64,000 nt of DNA from JACQQW01 sp964520655 (lineage in GTDB: Bacteria; Omnitrophota; Gorgyraeia; Zapsychrales; Fredricksoniimonadaceae). The notes under the pieces were generated by a model. It was given only the letters and a program-made list of their open reading frames with translations, did not search any database and was not told the origin of the DNA. Where the stretch lies: the NCBI GenBank assembly GCA_964520655.1, contig CAZFNI010000005.1, positions 83,258 to 147,257 of the forward strand, given 5' to 3'. A program made the translations under genes and the position numbers. Numbering within the stretch: position 1 is the stretch's first letter; each line of letters opens with the position of its first letter. Below are positions 32,587-41,625 of the stretch, in pieces.

Positions 32587-34608
32587 ATGTCTAACACGAT
32601 CAAAGTCGGTTCACGCAAAAGCCCTCTGGCACTGGCGCAGGTCAAAGAAGTTTTTGATGCCTTAAAGCCTGTCCAATCCTATGAGTTGATCACATTCCAT
32701 ACCGCTGGTGATAAAGACAAAGTCACGGCTTTGTCGACCCACCCAGCTGATGATTTCTTTACGGACACTTTGGATCAAGCTTTATTAGCCAAACAGATCG
32801 ATATTGCCGTACATAGTGCCAAAGATCTGCCTCAGCAGCTCGATCCCGGCCTGTCTATTTTCGCGCTGACTTCAACATTAGACGATACAGATTCATGGGT
32901 TGGACGTTGTCCATGGGGGAATTTACCCTCGGGAGCTAAAGTCGGCACGAGCAGCGTCCTGCGCCAGCAGCAGACGAAAGAATTACATCCAACTGCCCAA
33001 ATTGTAGATATCCGCGGCACGATCGATGAGCGCATCAACCTGGTCAAAGAAGGCAAGATCGATGGTGTTATCGTCGCGACTTGCGCTTTAAAAAGATTGA
33101 ATTTAGCCCACTTGATCACTGATATCCTGCCGTGGGAAGGCATGGCGCTGCAGGGACAGCTGGCGATCGTTGGCCGGAGGGATGATATTGTCCTCAAACG
33201 TATATTCGCGCCTCTGGATGTCCGCCTGACTTACGGTAAAGTGGTTTTAGTCGGTGCCGGCCCTGGCGATCCCGGTCTTATCACCCAAAGTGGGATCGAG
33301 GCCTTAAGAAAAGCAGATTGTGTATTTTATGACTATCTGGTAAACCCTGACCTGCTGCAGTACGCGCCCCATGCCGCCCATATATATGCGGGAAAACGCA
33401 AGCAAGACCACACATTACCTCAAGCTCAACTGTCTCGCATGCTAAAGAACAAAGCCATGCAGGGACAGAATGTCGTTCGTCTTAAAGGGGGGGACCCGCT
33501 GATATTCGGACGGGGAGCGGATGAGATCACCTATTTGAGAAGTTTTCATATTGATGTGGACATTATCCCTGGTGTCAGCTCAGCGACAGGTATTCCATCT
33601 CTCCTTGGAGTACCCTTAACAGCAAGGGGGCTCTCCACATCCGTCGCGTTTATCAGCGGTCACTCGGAAGATGAAGATATAAAAGGTTCTAAACCGATCC
33701 ATATCCCGCAATGCGATACTGTGGTCGTTTTAATGGGATTAAGCAAGATCTACGAGATCATTGATCGCTTTAATAGGGACGGCTGGGCGCAGACAACACC
33801 GGTCATGATCGTAGCCAACGGCACACGCGACGATGAACAAGTCGTTAAGGGTACGCTGGCCACCATTGAAAATATCGTTAAAGAATCCATGATCAAAGCC
33901 CCGGCACTTATTATCGTGGGCAAGACTGTGGATCTTTACGATCAGCGGCGCAAGAAAACATATTTGCATTGCGGTACACATCCACATCTCTATCAAACCA
34001 TGGGCAAGATCCTGCCATGGCCGATGATAGACTTAAAACCTGTTGTGTTATCCGATGACGACAAACAGCGCTTCGGTAAAGAATTTGATCAGGCGGATCT
34101 GGTGATCCTGACCTCGACCAATGCGGTCAACCATTTTATGACGCTGATCACACACGTCAGAAGCCAGTCTCAGATCAAAGAAAAGATCTACGCGCTCATC
34201 GGTCAGCATTCCGCGTCGGTGTTCGCGTCTTTTGGGGGACATGCCCATATCATTGCCCAGGAGGAGACAGCAGAAGGATTATTTAAGACGCTAAACGCCA
34301 TCATGTCGTTTAACGGCAAAAAGATCTTTTTCCCGCGGTCATCCATACCCAATCCTTTCCTGATCAATGCTTTAAGGGAAAAAGGCGCTGTTGTTAATGA
34401 ATGGGCCGTTTATGAGAATGTCAAATCAGATCGAGGGCCATTGCCGACGGTGCCCATTGATGGTATCATTTTCACAAGCCCCTCTACAGTGCACAATTTC
34501 CTGGAGGAATATGATAATATCCCGGACCATTGGGATATCTTAGCCAAAGGCCCCGTAACCCATAAAGCCCTGCGTGAGGAGGGCTATCGCAGTAAAATAA
34601 TCCTATGA
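32587..34608 (+). CDS. hemC-cobA-hemD: HemC (lacking domain 3)-CobA-HemD trifunctional fusion
   Basis: 673 residues. 1-210: porphobilinogen deaminase domains 1-2 (GSRKSPLALAQ, HSAKDLP with catalytic D80, VGTSSVLRQQQ, DIRGTIDERI, LQGQLAIVGRRDD). 216-450: uroporphyrinogen-III C-methyltransferase (VGAGPGDPG, GGDPLIFGRG, PGVSSATGIP). About 455-673: uroporphyrinogen-III synthase (LTSTNAV, FFPRS, ITFTSPSTV-like FTSPSTVHNF). HemC normally has a third domain carrying the cysteine that holds the dipyrromethane cofactor; the chain passes straight from about D200-L210 to the methyltransferase, so it is missing. CobA-HemD fusions are known; this arrangement is rarer. hemB follows with 4 bases of overlap. 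Confidence 0.9.
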   Translation: MSNTIKVGSRKSPLALAQVKEVFDALKPVQSYELITFHTAGDKDKVTALSTHPADDFFTDTLDQALLAKQIDIAVHSAKDLPQQLDPGLSIFALTSTLDDTDSWVGRCPWGNLPSGAKVGTSSVLRQQQTKELHPTAQIVDIRGTIDERINLVKEGKIDGVIVATCALKRLNLAHLITDILPWEGMALQGQLAIVGRRDDIVLKRIFAPLDVRLTYGKVVLVGAGPGDPGLITQSGIEALRKADCVFYDYLVNPDLLQYAPHAAHIYAGKRKQDHTLPQAQLSRMLKNKAMQGQNVVRLKGGDPLIFGRGADEITYLRSFHIDVDIIPGVSSATGIPSLLGVPLTARGLSTSVAFISGHSEDEDIKGSKPIHIPQCDTVVVLMGLSKIYEIIDRFNRDGWAQTTPVMIVANGTRDDEQVVKGTLATIENIVKESMIKAPALIIVGKTVDLYDQRRKKTYLHCGTHPHLYQTMGKILPWPMIDLKPVVLSDDDKQRFGKEFDQADLVILTSTNAVNHFMTLITHVRSQSQIKEKIYALIGQHSASVFASFGGHAHIIAQEETAEGLFKTLNAIMSFNGKKIFFPRSSIPNPFLINALREKGAVVNEWAVYENVKSDRGPLPTVPIDGIIFTSPSTVHNFLEEYDNIPDHWDILAKGPVTHKALREEGYRSKIIL

Positions 34609-35564
34609 CAAACCGCTATCGACGCTTACGTTCAACAAAAACATTACGTGCATTTGTTCAAGAACATCATGTAACAGCCAATGACCTGGTTCAGCCGTTC
34701 TTTGTGCTGGAAGGAAGATCTAAAAAAGAAAGCATCCCGTCAATGCCGGGGATCAACCGTTATTCAATTGACTTACTACTCAAAGAACTTGAAGTCTATG
34801 TCCGCAGCGGCGGGAAAGCTGCGATACTCTTTGGCCTTAGTGATAAAAAGGACACAACCGGCAAATATGCTGTTTCTTCCAAAGCCGCCGTACCGTTGGC
34901 GATCGCCCAGATCAAAAAGAACTTCCCGGAGCTTTTACTGTTTTCCGATGTCTGCCTGTGTGCCTATTTAAGCCACGGCCATTGCGGCATTGTCCATGAT
35001 GGCAAGATCGATAATGATGCGTCTTTACCGATCTTAAGCCAAATGGCATTAGCCCATGCCCAGGCCGGCGTTGATATGGTCGCCCCGTCGGATATGATGG
35101 ACGGCAGGGTCAAAGCGATCCGTGATCTCTTAAATAAGAACGGCCTTATTGATACCGGAATACTTTCATATGCCGTCAAATATGCCTCGGCCTATTACGG
35201 ACCTTTCCGCGAAGCCGCCAATTGTGCCCCTGAATTCGGCGACCGCCGCACCTATCAAATGGATCCAGCCAATGCCAAAGAGGCCTTGAAAGAGGCGCTT
35301 TTGGATATTCAAGAGGGGGCCGACATGGTCATGGTCAAGCCTGCCTTGGCGTATATGGATGTCATCAAAACATTAAAAGATGCCGTCCATGTCCCTGTGG
35401 CCGCCTACAATGTGAGCGGTGAATACAGCATGGTCAAAGCCGCGGCCCAAAAAGGATGGATCGATGAAAAAGCTATTGTGATGGAAACACTGCTCGGGTT
35501 TAAACGCGCCGGAGCCAAGATCATCATCAGCTATCACTCCAAAGATGCCTTAGGATGGCTCTAA
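34605..35564 (+). CDS. hemB: Delta-aminolevulinic acid dehydratase
   Basis: 319 residues. HemB condenses two ALA molecules to porphobilinogen. The zinc-site cysteines are present in DVCLCAYLSHGHCG (Cys-Cys-Cys, the Zn-dependent type). Schiff-base lysines lie in SYAVKYASAYYGPFREAA and VMVKPALAYMDVI. It overlaps the end of the fusion by 4 bases and shares its stop base with the hemL start. Confidence 0.97.
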   Translation: MTNRYRRLRSTKTLRAFVQEHHVTANDLVQPFFVLEGRSKKESIPSMPGINRYSIDLLLKELEVYVRSGGKAAILFGLSDKKDTTGKYAVSSKAAVPLAIAQIKKNFPELLLFSDVCLCAYLSHGHCGIVHDGKIDNDASLPILSQMALAHAQAGVDMVAPSDMMDGRVKAIRDLLNKNGLIDTGILSYAVKYASAYYGPFREAANCAPEFGDRRTYQMDPANAKEALKEALLDIQEGADMVMVKPALAYMDVIKTLKDAVHVPVAAYNVSGEYSMVKAAAQKGWIDEKAIVMETLLGFKRAGAKIIISYHSKDALGWL

Positions 35565-36844
35565 TGAAAACATCAGTATCTTCAAAACTTTTTAAGCAAG
35601 CACGCAATTTTCTCGTTGGAGGGGTCAACAGCCCTGTTCGGGCCTTTAACGCTGTCGGCGGTAATCCTTTGGTCATGGATCACGGCCAGGGCAGCCGTAT
35701 GTTCGATGTTGATGGGAATCCTTATACGGATTATTGCCTCTCCTGGGGGGCTTTGATCCTTGGTCATAACCATCCGGATGTCAGAAAAGCCGCGGCTAGA
35801 TCGATCTCCTTAGGCAGCAGCTTTGGCACAACGACCAAACCTGAAATTGAGATCGCCCAATTCATCAGCCAGCATGTCCCATCTATTGAAAAGATCCGTT
35901 TCGTCAATTCAGGGACGGAAGCGACCATGAGCGCGATCCGTTTGGCCAGGGCCTATTCTGGACGTTCCAAAATATTAAAATTCGATGGGTGCTATCATGG
36001 CCATGCGGATGATCTTTTAGCCTGCGCCGGCTCTGGAGTTGCCAGTTTACCGGCATCAAGCAGTCAGGGGATACCATCAATGCATTTACAAAATACGTTA
36101 AGTATCCCCTACAATGATATCAATGAACTCACGATCATTATTGAGAGGCACCATAAAGACCTAGCCTGCGTGATCATTGAACCCGTGGCAGGTAATATGG
36201 GTGTCATTGCCGCGGATATCGCATTCTTAAGAACGCTGCGTCAATTAACAAAAAAGTACGGCATTGTCCTGATCTTTGACGAAGTCATGTCCGGTTTCAG
36301 ACCAGGACTATCCTGCGTCCAGGGCGACATCGGGATCACGCCGGATATGACCTGTTTAGGTAAGATCATCGGCGGGGGATATCCTGTTGGCGCCTACGGC
36401 GGCAGGGCCGATATCATGGACAACCTGGCGCCCTTGGGAAAAGCCTATCAGGCAGGGACATTTGCTGGTAATCCCATCGTCATGCGCGCAGGCTTGGCCA
36501 CGCTAAAGAACCTCAACAGATCACTTTATAAAAATTTAAAAACAATTACGGATCAGTTTGTTGCCACAACGAACGCTTCATTGGCAAAGAACAATGTCCC
36601 AGCTCATCTGGTCAATTATCACAGCATGGTCTGCATTCGTCTTCGCAAAGAACCCGTTATCAATTATTCCCAGGCTCAGCAAGCCGCGCAGGACGAAAAA
36701 TATGCTATACTTTTCCATTATTTGCTGAAAAAAGGCATCTATTGGCCGCCGGCAAATTTAGAAACATTTTTTATATCTAGCAAACATAGTAAAAAGGATC
36801 TAAACCAACTGTCAACACATCTGGAAAGGTTCTTTCAAAAATAA
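35564..36844 (+). CDS. hemL: Glutamate-1-semialdehyde 2,1-aminomutase
   Basis: 426 residues. This PLP enzyme makes ALA from glutamate-1-semialdehyde, so the cell uses the C5 pathway. Signatures: GGVNSPVRAFNAVGG, RFVNSGTEATMSAIRLARAY, KFDGCYHGHADDLL, IFDEVMSGFR and LGKIIGGGYPVGAYGG with the PLP lysine. ATG 35564 overlaps the hemB stop (TAATG) with AGGA at a good distance; ATG 35555 is possible. hemA is not in the window. Confidence 0.97.
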   Translation: MKTSVSSKLFKQARNFLVGGVNSPVRAFNAVGGNPLVMDHGQGSRMFDVDGNPYTDYCLSWGALILGHNHPDVRKAAARSISLGSSFGTTTKPEIEIAQFISQHVPSIEKIRFVNSGTEATMSAIRLARAYSGRSKILKFDGCYHGHADDLLACAGSGVASLPASSSQGIPSMHLQNTLSIPYNDINELTIIIERHHKDLACVIIEPVAGNMGVIAADIAFLRTLRQLTKKYGIVLIFDEVMSGFRPGLSCVQGDIGITPDMTCLGKIIGGGYPVGAYGGRADIMDNLAPLGKAYQAGTFAGNPIVMRAGLATLKNLNRSLYKNLKTITDQFVATTNASLAKNNVPAHLVNYHSMVCIRLRKEPVINYSQAQQAAQDEKYAILFHYLLKKGIYWPPANLETFFISSKHSKKDLNQLSTHLERFFQK

Positions 36845-36848
36845 GCCT

Positions 36849-37202
36849 ATGTACGAACATGTCAATGAAATGTCCACAAGGCCCTGGGGCAAATACCATA
36901 AATTCCATCAGGAAGACGGAGTTTGGGTTAAACGCGTTGAAGTCAATCCCAATGGCCGGCTGTCTCTGCAAAAACACCAGCACCGTTCAGAAAAATGGAT
37001 CATTGTTGCTGGAACAGGCTTAGTCACCCTTGATGACAAAGAGATCAAGGTCGAATTCGGTTCTGTGCTCGATGTCCCTGTAGGAACTGTCCACCGCATC
37101 GCTAATACCGGCCATGACCAGCTGGTTTTTATCGAGGTCGCCACAGGAAAATACCTGGGTGAAGACGATATCATCCGTATTCAGGACGATTATCAACGCT
37201 AA
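36849..37202 (+). CDS. Cupin, mannose-6-phosphate isomerase type II-like
   Basis: 117 residues: RPWGKYHKFHQEDGVWVKRV, PNGRLSLQKHQHRSEKWIIV and LDVPVGTVHRIANTG are the cupin motifs 1 and 2 with metal-binding histidines. It matches the isomerase half of type II PMI/GMP enzymes, here stand-alone. Probably makes or interconverts hexose 6-phosphates for GDP-mannose. The SD is poor. It precedes galE by 17 bases, consistent with sugar metabolism. Confidence 0.85.
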   Translation: MYEHVNEMSTRPWGKYHKFHQEDGVWVKRVEVNPNGRLSLQKHQHRSEKWIIVAGTGLVTLDDKEIKVEFGSVLDVPVGTVHRIANTGHDQLVFIEVATGKYLGEDDIIRIQDDYQR

Positions 37203-37219
37203 ATAAAGAAGGAATGAAA

Positions 37220-38203
37220 ATGCCAAAGATAAAAAAAGTCCTTGTCGCTGGCGGCGCCGGTTATATCGGTTCTCACATGGTCACTTTATTGATCGATAAG
37301 GGCTATGAAGTCTCTGTCTTTGACAATAATTACGCGAGCCATAAAGGAAAACTTCCAAAGGCAGCCAAAAAGATAAATGGTGATCTGCGGCATTTTGATG
37401 ATATTTCCAAAGCGATCAAACGCGGACATTACGATCTGGTCATGTATTTCGCCGGCCTGATCATTGCGCCCGAATCCGTTGTTGATCCGATCAAATATTA
37501 TGAATCCAATGTATTAGCCGCCATCAACCTGATCAAAGCTGCTCATCAAGGCAATATTAAGAGACTGATATTCTCATCAACAGCTGCGGTTTACGGGACA
37601 CCTAAAAAAATCCCTATCACAGAATCTTCAGAACTCAAGCCCATCAACCCCTACGGACATACCAAACTGATGTTCGAACAGATACTTTCTGATCTTTCCA
37701 CAGCTGACAAAGATTTCCATTTTATCGCTCTGCGATATTTCAATGCCGCGGGTGCCCATGCCTCAGGGGAAATAGGGGAATGCCATGAACCGGAAACACA
37801 CTTGATCCCTAATATCTTAAAGAACATTAAAGGCGAGATCAAAGAATTGACGTTGTTTGGAACTGATTATCCGACCATTGACGGCACCTGCGTGAGAGAC
37901 TATATCCATGTACAGGACCTTTGCGATGCGCACTACCTGGCTATCAAAGCGTTGGATAAAGGCATCAAGAATGAATTCTTTAATCTCGGTAGCGGTAAAG
38001 GCTATTCTGTTCAACAGATCATTAATGAAGTGGAAAAAGCTACCGGCAAGAAAGTCAATGTCAAGATCGCGCCCAGACGGCCTGGAGATCCCGCGACTTT
38101 GGTCGCCTCGTCAGCAAAAGCAAAAAAGATACTGGGATGGTCGGCTAAACGTGATCTATCAACGATCATAAAGTCGGCATGGGCTTGGGAAAAGAATCGC
38201 TAG
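37220..38203 (+). CDS. galE: UDP-glucose 4-epimerase
   Basis: 327 residues of the extended SDR family. NAD motif GGAGYIGSHMVTLLIDKGYE, substrate motif SSTAAVYG, catalytic YGHTK, and YFNAAGAHASGEIGECH and GDPATLVA, typical of GalE. Interconverts UDP-glucose and UDP-galactose for surface glycans. I choose ATG 37220, which has AAGGA 6 bases upstream, over ATG 37214. Confidence 0.93.
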   Translation: MPKIKKVLVAGGAGYIGSHMVTLLIDKGYEVSVFDNNYASHKGKLPKAAKKINGDLRHFDDISKAIKRGHYDLVMYFAGLIIAPESVVDPIKYYESNVLAAINLIKAAHQGNIKRLIFSSTAAVYGTPKKIPITESSELKPINPYGHTKLMFEQILSDLSTADKDFHFIALRYFNAAGAHASGEIGECHEPETHLIPNILKNIKGEIKELTLFGTDYPTIDGTCVRDYIHVQDLCDAHYLAIKALDKGIKNEFFNLGSGKGYSVQQIINEVEKATGKKVNVKIAPRRPGDPATLVASSAKAKKILGWSAKRDLSTIIKSAWAWEKNR

Positions 38204-38227
38204 TATTCCTGATTGCAAAGAACATTC

Positions 38228-38644
38228 ATGGAAAAATTCTTTAAATTATGGCTTCCCGTTATCTGCTGGGCAGGGCTGATCTACAGCCTGTCGGGAATAC
38301 CGAACCTGAAATCTGATCTAGAATTCGATTTTCTTCTAAGGAAGATCGCTCACATTACTGAATATTTTATCCTTACATTCTTACTGATGCGTGCTTTTCG
38401 TCACACATTTCGATTAAGCATGCTTGACTTGATCATTTATCCTTCTGCTGCAGCGATGATCTACGCGGCATCTGATGAATATCATCAGTCTTTCATCGCC
38501 GGACGTCGTGGAGATGTGAAGGATATTATGATCGATGCTCTGGGGATAGCTGCACTTTACATAGCTGTCCTAAGCTATCAAAATTTTATAAAGATCAAAA
38601 GAAATTCAACCTTAGATCGATCCTCACAATTGAAAGGAAGATGA
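38228..38644 (+). CDS. VanZ-like membrane protein
   Basis: 138 residues with four hydrophobic segments: LWLPVICWAGLIYSLSGIP, AHITEYFILTFLLM, LIIYPSAAAMIYAASDE and ALGIAALYIAVLSY. The motif KIAHITEYFIL plus ASDEYHQSFIAGRRGDVKDI is the VanZ/RfaG-associated core. Function unknown; related proteins affect surface stress resistance. The frame opens at TTG 38213; ATG 38228 begins the conserved part. Confidence 0.85.
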   Translation: MEKFFKLWLPVICWAGLIYSLSGIPNLKSDLEFDFLLRKIAHITEYFILTFLLMRAFRHTFRLSMLDLIIYPSAAAMIYAASDEYHQSFIAGRRGDVKDIMIDALGIAALYIAVLSYQNFIKIKRNSTLDRSSQLKGR

Positions 38645-38645
38645 A

Positions 38646-39068
38646 ATGAGCCTTAACAGCGTCAATATCATGGGCAACTTGACCAAAGACCCAGAGATCA
38701 AAAGCACTCCGTCAGGTAAATCCGTCTGCAGCATGTCGATCGCCAACAACCGCATTTTTACAAAGAATGGCCAGCGGGCGACGGAAGTTTCCTATTTCGA
38801 CGTGGAAGTCTGGGGACAGGCGGCTGAGAATTGTGCCAAGTATCTAAAAAAGGGGAGCGGCATCATCGTTGAGGGACGGCTAAAACAGGACCGTTGGGAA
38901 AAGGACGGAAAAACCCAAAGCCGCGTGCGCATCAGCGCGAATAGCGTGCATTTTATGCCCAAACGCGCGGATGAAGGAGCTCCCCAAAACCGCTCGACAG
39001 ACCTCAACAGTGCTTTAGATGCCTCTGCCGATGCGATCAACCCTGAAGACATCGCCTGGGAAGAATAA
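38646..39068 (+). CDS. ssb: Single-stranded DNA-binding protein
   Basis: 140 residues with an OB-fold: MSLNSVNIMGNLTKDPEIK, AENCAKYLKKGSGIIVEGR and the aromatic WEKDGKTQSRVRI. The C-terminus is acidic (NPEDIAWEE) but not the canonical DDDIPF end. It binds ssDNA in replication and repair. AAAGGAAG precedes ATG, and it follows the VanZ-like gene after 1 base. Confidence 0.93.
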   Translation: MSLNSVNIMGNLTKDPEIKSTPSGKSVCSMSIANNRIFTKNGQRATEVSYFDVEVWGQAAENCAKYLKKGSGIIVEGRLKQDRWEKDGKTQSRVRISANSVHFMPKRADEGAPQNRSTDLNSALDASADAINPEDIAWEE

Positions 39069-39069
39069 T

Positions 39070-40500
39070 ATGCGCCTGTCAAACTTCATTCTGTTCGCTT
39101 TGATCATCGCATCAAATCCTATTCAAGCAACTGCAGCAGAAGCATCATTGAAGACGAGGCTTCTGCAGATCACCGATAAGATGATCGCGCAGCAGGAAGA
39201 AGGTTTTAAAGCATTTAAAGAACAAGAACGCAAAGGAACATTACAAGTCCAGATCCCTTTTGCGCTGCTTGAACAACAATACCTCGCGCAGCAAAAGCAT
39301 TACAAAGAATTACGGGGCCGTATTGCTAAAATCAATGAAAAAGACATTCCGGAAAACCTGGTCCTGTTGTCCTTAAAGCCAGGCGCTCCCGCGGAATATC
39401 CAGAGCTGGGCGATTATCTATTGGAATGCGGGACAAACGCTGTTGCGCCGATCTTGCGTCACTATAAAAAAGCTAATGAATTCACCAAAGCTTCATGGTT
39501 AGGACTGTTAGGCAGCATTGGTTCAAAAGAATCCCTGCCGCTCATACGTAAAGCAACCCTTGATAATTCACTGCGCGTTGCCTCTGCGGCGATCCACGCG
39601 CTTCGCATGATCAACAATTCTGAAAGCCTGCCTGAACTGCACGAGCTTCTGATTAAAACCAACTCTGTTTATATCCGAAAAGTGATCCTTGATAAATTAC
39701 AGATCCTACAAGATCCAAAACGTTGTAGCATATTTTTCGAGTACGCCAGTAACAACAAGATCCCTTTCGAGGCGCTCTTTAATCAAAACCTGGAAGCTTG
39801 TCCAGAAGACATCATCGGCGGTCATTTGCCATTTATTATCACCAGGATCATTTCTAATGATAACAAGAGTGAGAGCTGGTTCGCGATCAAATTGGTCGAT
39901 AGCATAAAGAGCAGACCCTATTTAAAACAACTGCTTCCGGTCTTTCCCTTGGCCCTCAAAGAATATTACAGTCTAGGCGAGAAACTGGACAATTACCGCT
40001 CGATCCCGACCCCTGGCAGTAGAGCTAAAGAGGAATATAAGAATTTGATCGAACGGATCGCGAATAGTTTCACGACGGAAGATATTCAGGAGTGGTTAAA
40101 CCAGAAACCTTCCGATGCCCTCACCATGACCTATCTCAAAGATCTCTTACAACAGAAGTCTCCAAAGACATCCTCACAAGATCAGACGGAGACCAAGATC
40201 GCTTTAACTGTTTCCAATAAGGAGGGTGAAATATTTTGCAAAGGCATGCAGGCTATTACCCGATCTGGTGCCATCGACCTTAATTGCCCGGCATACAAAA
40301 CTTTCGGGCCATACAACATCCATGCCGTTTCGTCGATCGATATACCCAAGATGCGCGTCATACTCAATGACATTCACATTGACCTGCGTCCAAGCCCAGT
40401 CCAATTCCAGGCAGAATTACCCTTTGCGGGATCTTATTCCATCCGTTTAAGAGGAGAAGATGGACATGAATATATCTGGCAGTTTCAACATATTCAATAA
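39070..40500 (+). CDS. Secreted HEAT-repeat-like protein
   Basis: 476 residues with a signal peptide (residues 1-23, ending ATAAEA). About 110-220 contains alpha-helical repeats such as LPLIRKATLDNSLRVASAAI and LPELHELLIKTNSVYIRKVI, which resemble HEAT repeats. The C-terminal 100 residues are beta-rich (LTVSNKEGEIFCKGMQ, FGPYNIHAVSSIDIP) and end in an Ig-like segment. ATG 39070 lies next to the ssb stop; the frame upstream (39019) is inside ssb. I do not recognise a function; probably periplasmic or surface scaffold. Confidence 0.75.
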   Translation: MRLSNFILFALIIASNPIQATAAEASLKTRLLQITDKMIAQQEEGFKAFKEQERKGTLQVQIPFALLEQQYLAQQKHYKELRGRIAKINEKDIPENLVLLSLKPGAPAEYPELGDYLLECGTNAVAPILRHYKKANEFTKASWLGLLGSIGSKESLPLIRKATLDNSLRVASAAIHALRMINNSESLPELHELLIKTNSVYIRKVILDKLQILQDPKRCSIFFEYASNNKIPFEALFNQNLEACPEDIIGGHLPFIITRIISNDNKSESWFAIKLVDSIKSRPYLKQLLPVFPLALKEYYSLGEKLDNYRSIPTPGSRAKEEYKNLIERIANSFTTEDIQEWLNQKPSDALTMTYLKDLLQQKSPKTSSQDQTETKIALTVSNKEGEIFCKGMQAITRSGAIDLNCPAYKTFGPYNIHAVSSIDIPKMRVILNDIHIDLRPSPVQFQAELPFAGSYSIRLRGEDGHEYIWQFQHIQ

Positions 40501-41473
40501 ACAAAAAACCGCAGTGAATTTTGCTGTCTTCTTCCTGTTTCTATTCATTTTCTTTTCCTCAACACCACAGGTTTTTGCCAGCGGTTTTATCCCAAAACAC
40601 AGATCACTTTATGTCCCACAGGAAGGAAAAACATTTTTTTTCGTCGGCCAGGACTTGAATACCATCAATGAATATGTCCAAAAAACCGGACAAGTACAGC
40701 CGGGCGGGGTCATGTACTACACATCAGTACAGCGGATGGAGGGAGTGCTCAGCGCCATTAACATTGGTGCCGGCCCTCAATACGGTGATGGATTGCTCAA
40801 ACAATATCCAGACTCAGCGATCCAGTTGGGTCTCTACATGGTCAAAGCGTTAGATGACGTTGTGAAAGGCCGCTACGACGAGAATTTGAAGATCCTGGCC
40901 TATTGGCTGATCAAATCCAAAAGGCCCGTCTTCCTGCGCATTGGCTACGAATTCGATAATCCTTTCGAGAATAACTATGATCCCAGAAGCTATAAAAAAG
41001 CATATCGATACATTGTTGACTTTCTGCGGAAAAAAGGCGTGACGAACACCGCCTATGTCTGGCATTCCTATACCGCGGCGAAAATGCTGCACGCATGGAA
41101 TGAATGGTATCCAGGCGACAGCTATGTTGACTGGTTTGCCTGCTCGATCTTTTCTACAGGAAATATCCCCTATGCGCAAAAATTCTTAAAATTAGCCAAA
41201 AAACACCACAAACCCTTTATGATCGCTGAATCATCACCCATGGGCATGTATACCATCCCTGGTAAAAAAGACTGGTTCAGCCATGTCTTTCGCTTTATCC
41301 ACCAAAACGATATCCAGGCCTTTTGTTATATTGACTCCAACTGGGACGCTTTACCTATGTATCAAGGCCAGCATTGGGGCGACCAAAGGGTGGAGCATTA
41401 CCCCGCGATCCTTAAGATCTGGCAGGATGAGATCAAAAACAGCAGATATATAAAATTATTTAAAGAATTTTAA
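40460..41473 (+). CDS. Secreted GH26-like glycoside hydrolase
   Basis: 337 residues. A membrane or signal segment (about 16-38) precedes a TIM-barrel-like domain. RIGYEFDNPF has Glu164, the candidate acid/base, and MIAESSPMG has Glu257, the candidate nucleophile, as in GH26 beta-mannanase/xylanase-like families. The FCYIDSNWDALP and QHWGDQRVEHYP segments support a sugar cleft. Its start lies 41 bases inside the HEAT-like gene; ATG 40466 has the better spacing to GGAG. It may trim the polysaccharide produced by the downstream locus, which is inferred. Confidence 0.8.
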   Translation: MDMNISGSFNIFNKQKTAVNFAVFFLFLFIFFSSTPQVFASGFIPKHRSLYVPQEGKTFFFVGQDLNTINEYVQKTGQVQPGGVMYYTSVQRMEGVLSAINIGAGPQYGDGLLKQYPDSAIQLGLYMVKALDDVVKGRYDENLKILAYWLIKSKRPVFLRIGYEFDNPFENNYDPRSYKKAYRYIVDFLRKKGVTNTAYVWHSYTAAKMLHAWNEWYPGDSYVDWFACSIFSTGNIPYAQKFLKLAKKHHKPFMIAESSPMGMYTIPGKKDWFSHVFRFIHQNDIQAFCYIDSNWDALPMYQGQHWGDQRVEHYPAILKIWQDEIKNSRYIKLFKEF

Positions 41474-41559
41474 ACCCAAAGCCTGTTTTGCCGCCTTTTC
41501 TACCACAAATCTTCTTCTAAATCCCTGTAACATTGTCATTTAGCAAAATCCTAAAAAAC

Positions 41560-41588
41560 TTGCAAAACCCCCTAAAAAATGGCATACT
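41560..41588 (+). promoter_or_regulatory. sigma-70-type promoter of the polysaccharide locus
   Basis: TTGCAA (41560-41565), 17-base spacer, CATACT (41583-41588), then AGGAGAGG and ATG 41626. The 152-base gap 41474-41625 holds nothing else clear; I see no strong terminator. Confidence 0.6.
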
Positions 41589-41625
41589 TACGAAACTGAA
41601 AAAGTTGGCCACAGGAGAGGCATAT

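Noticed and set aside
41580..41600. TGGCATAC segment as a sigma-54 -24 box
   Set aside because: No TTGC at the -12 position; the sigma-70 pair TTGCAA-N17-CATACT explains the site better.
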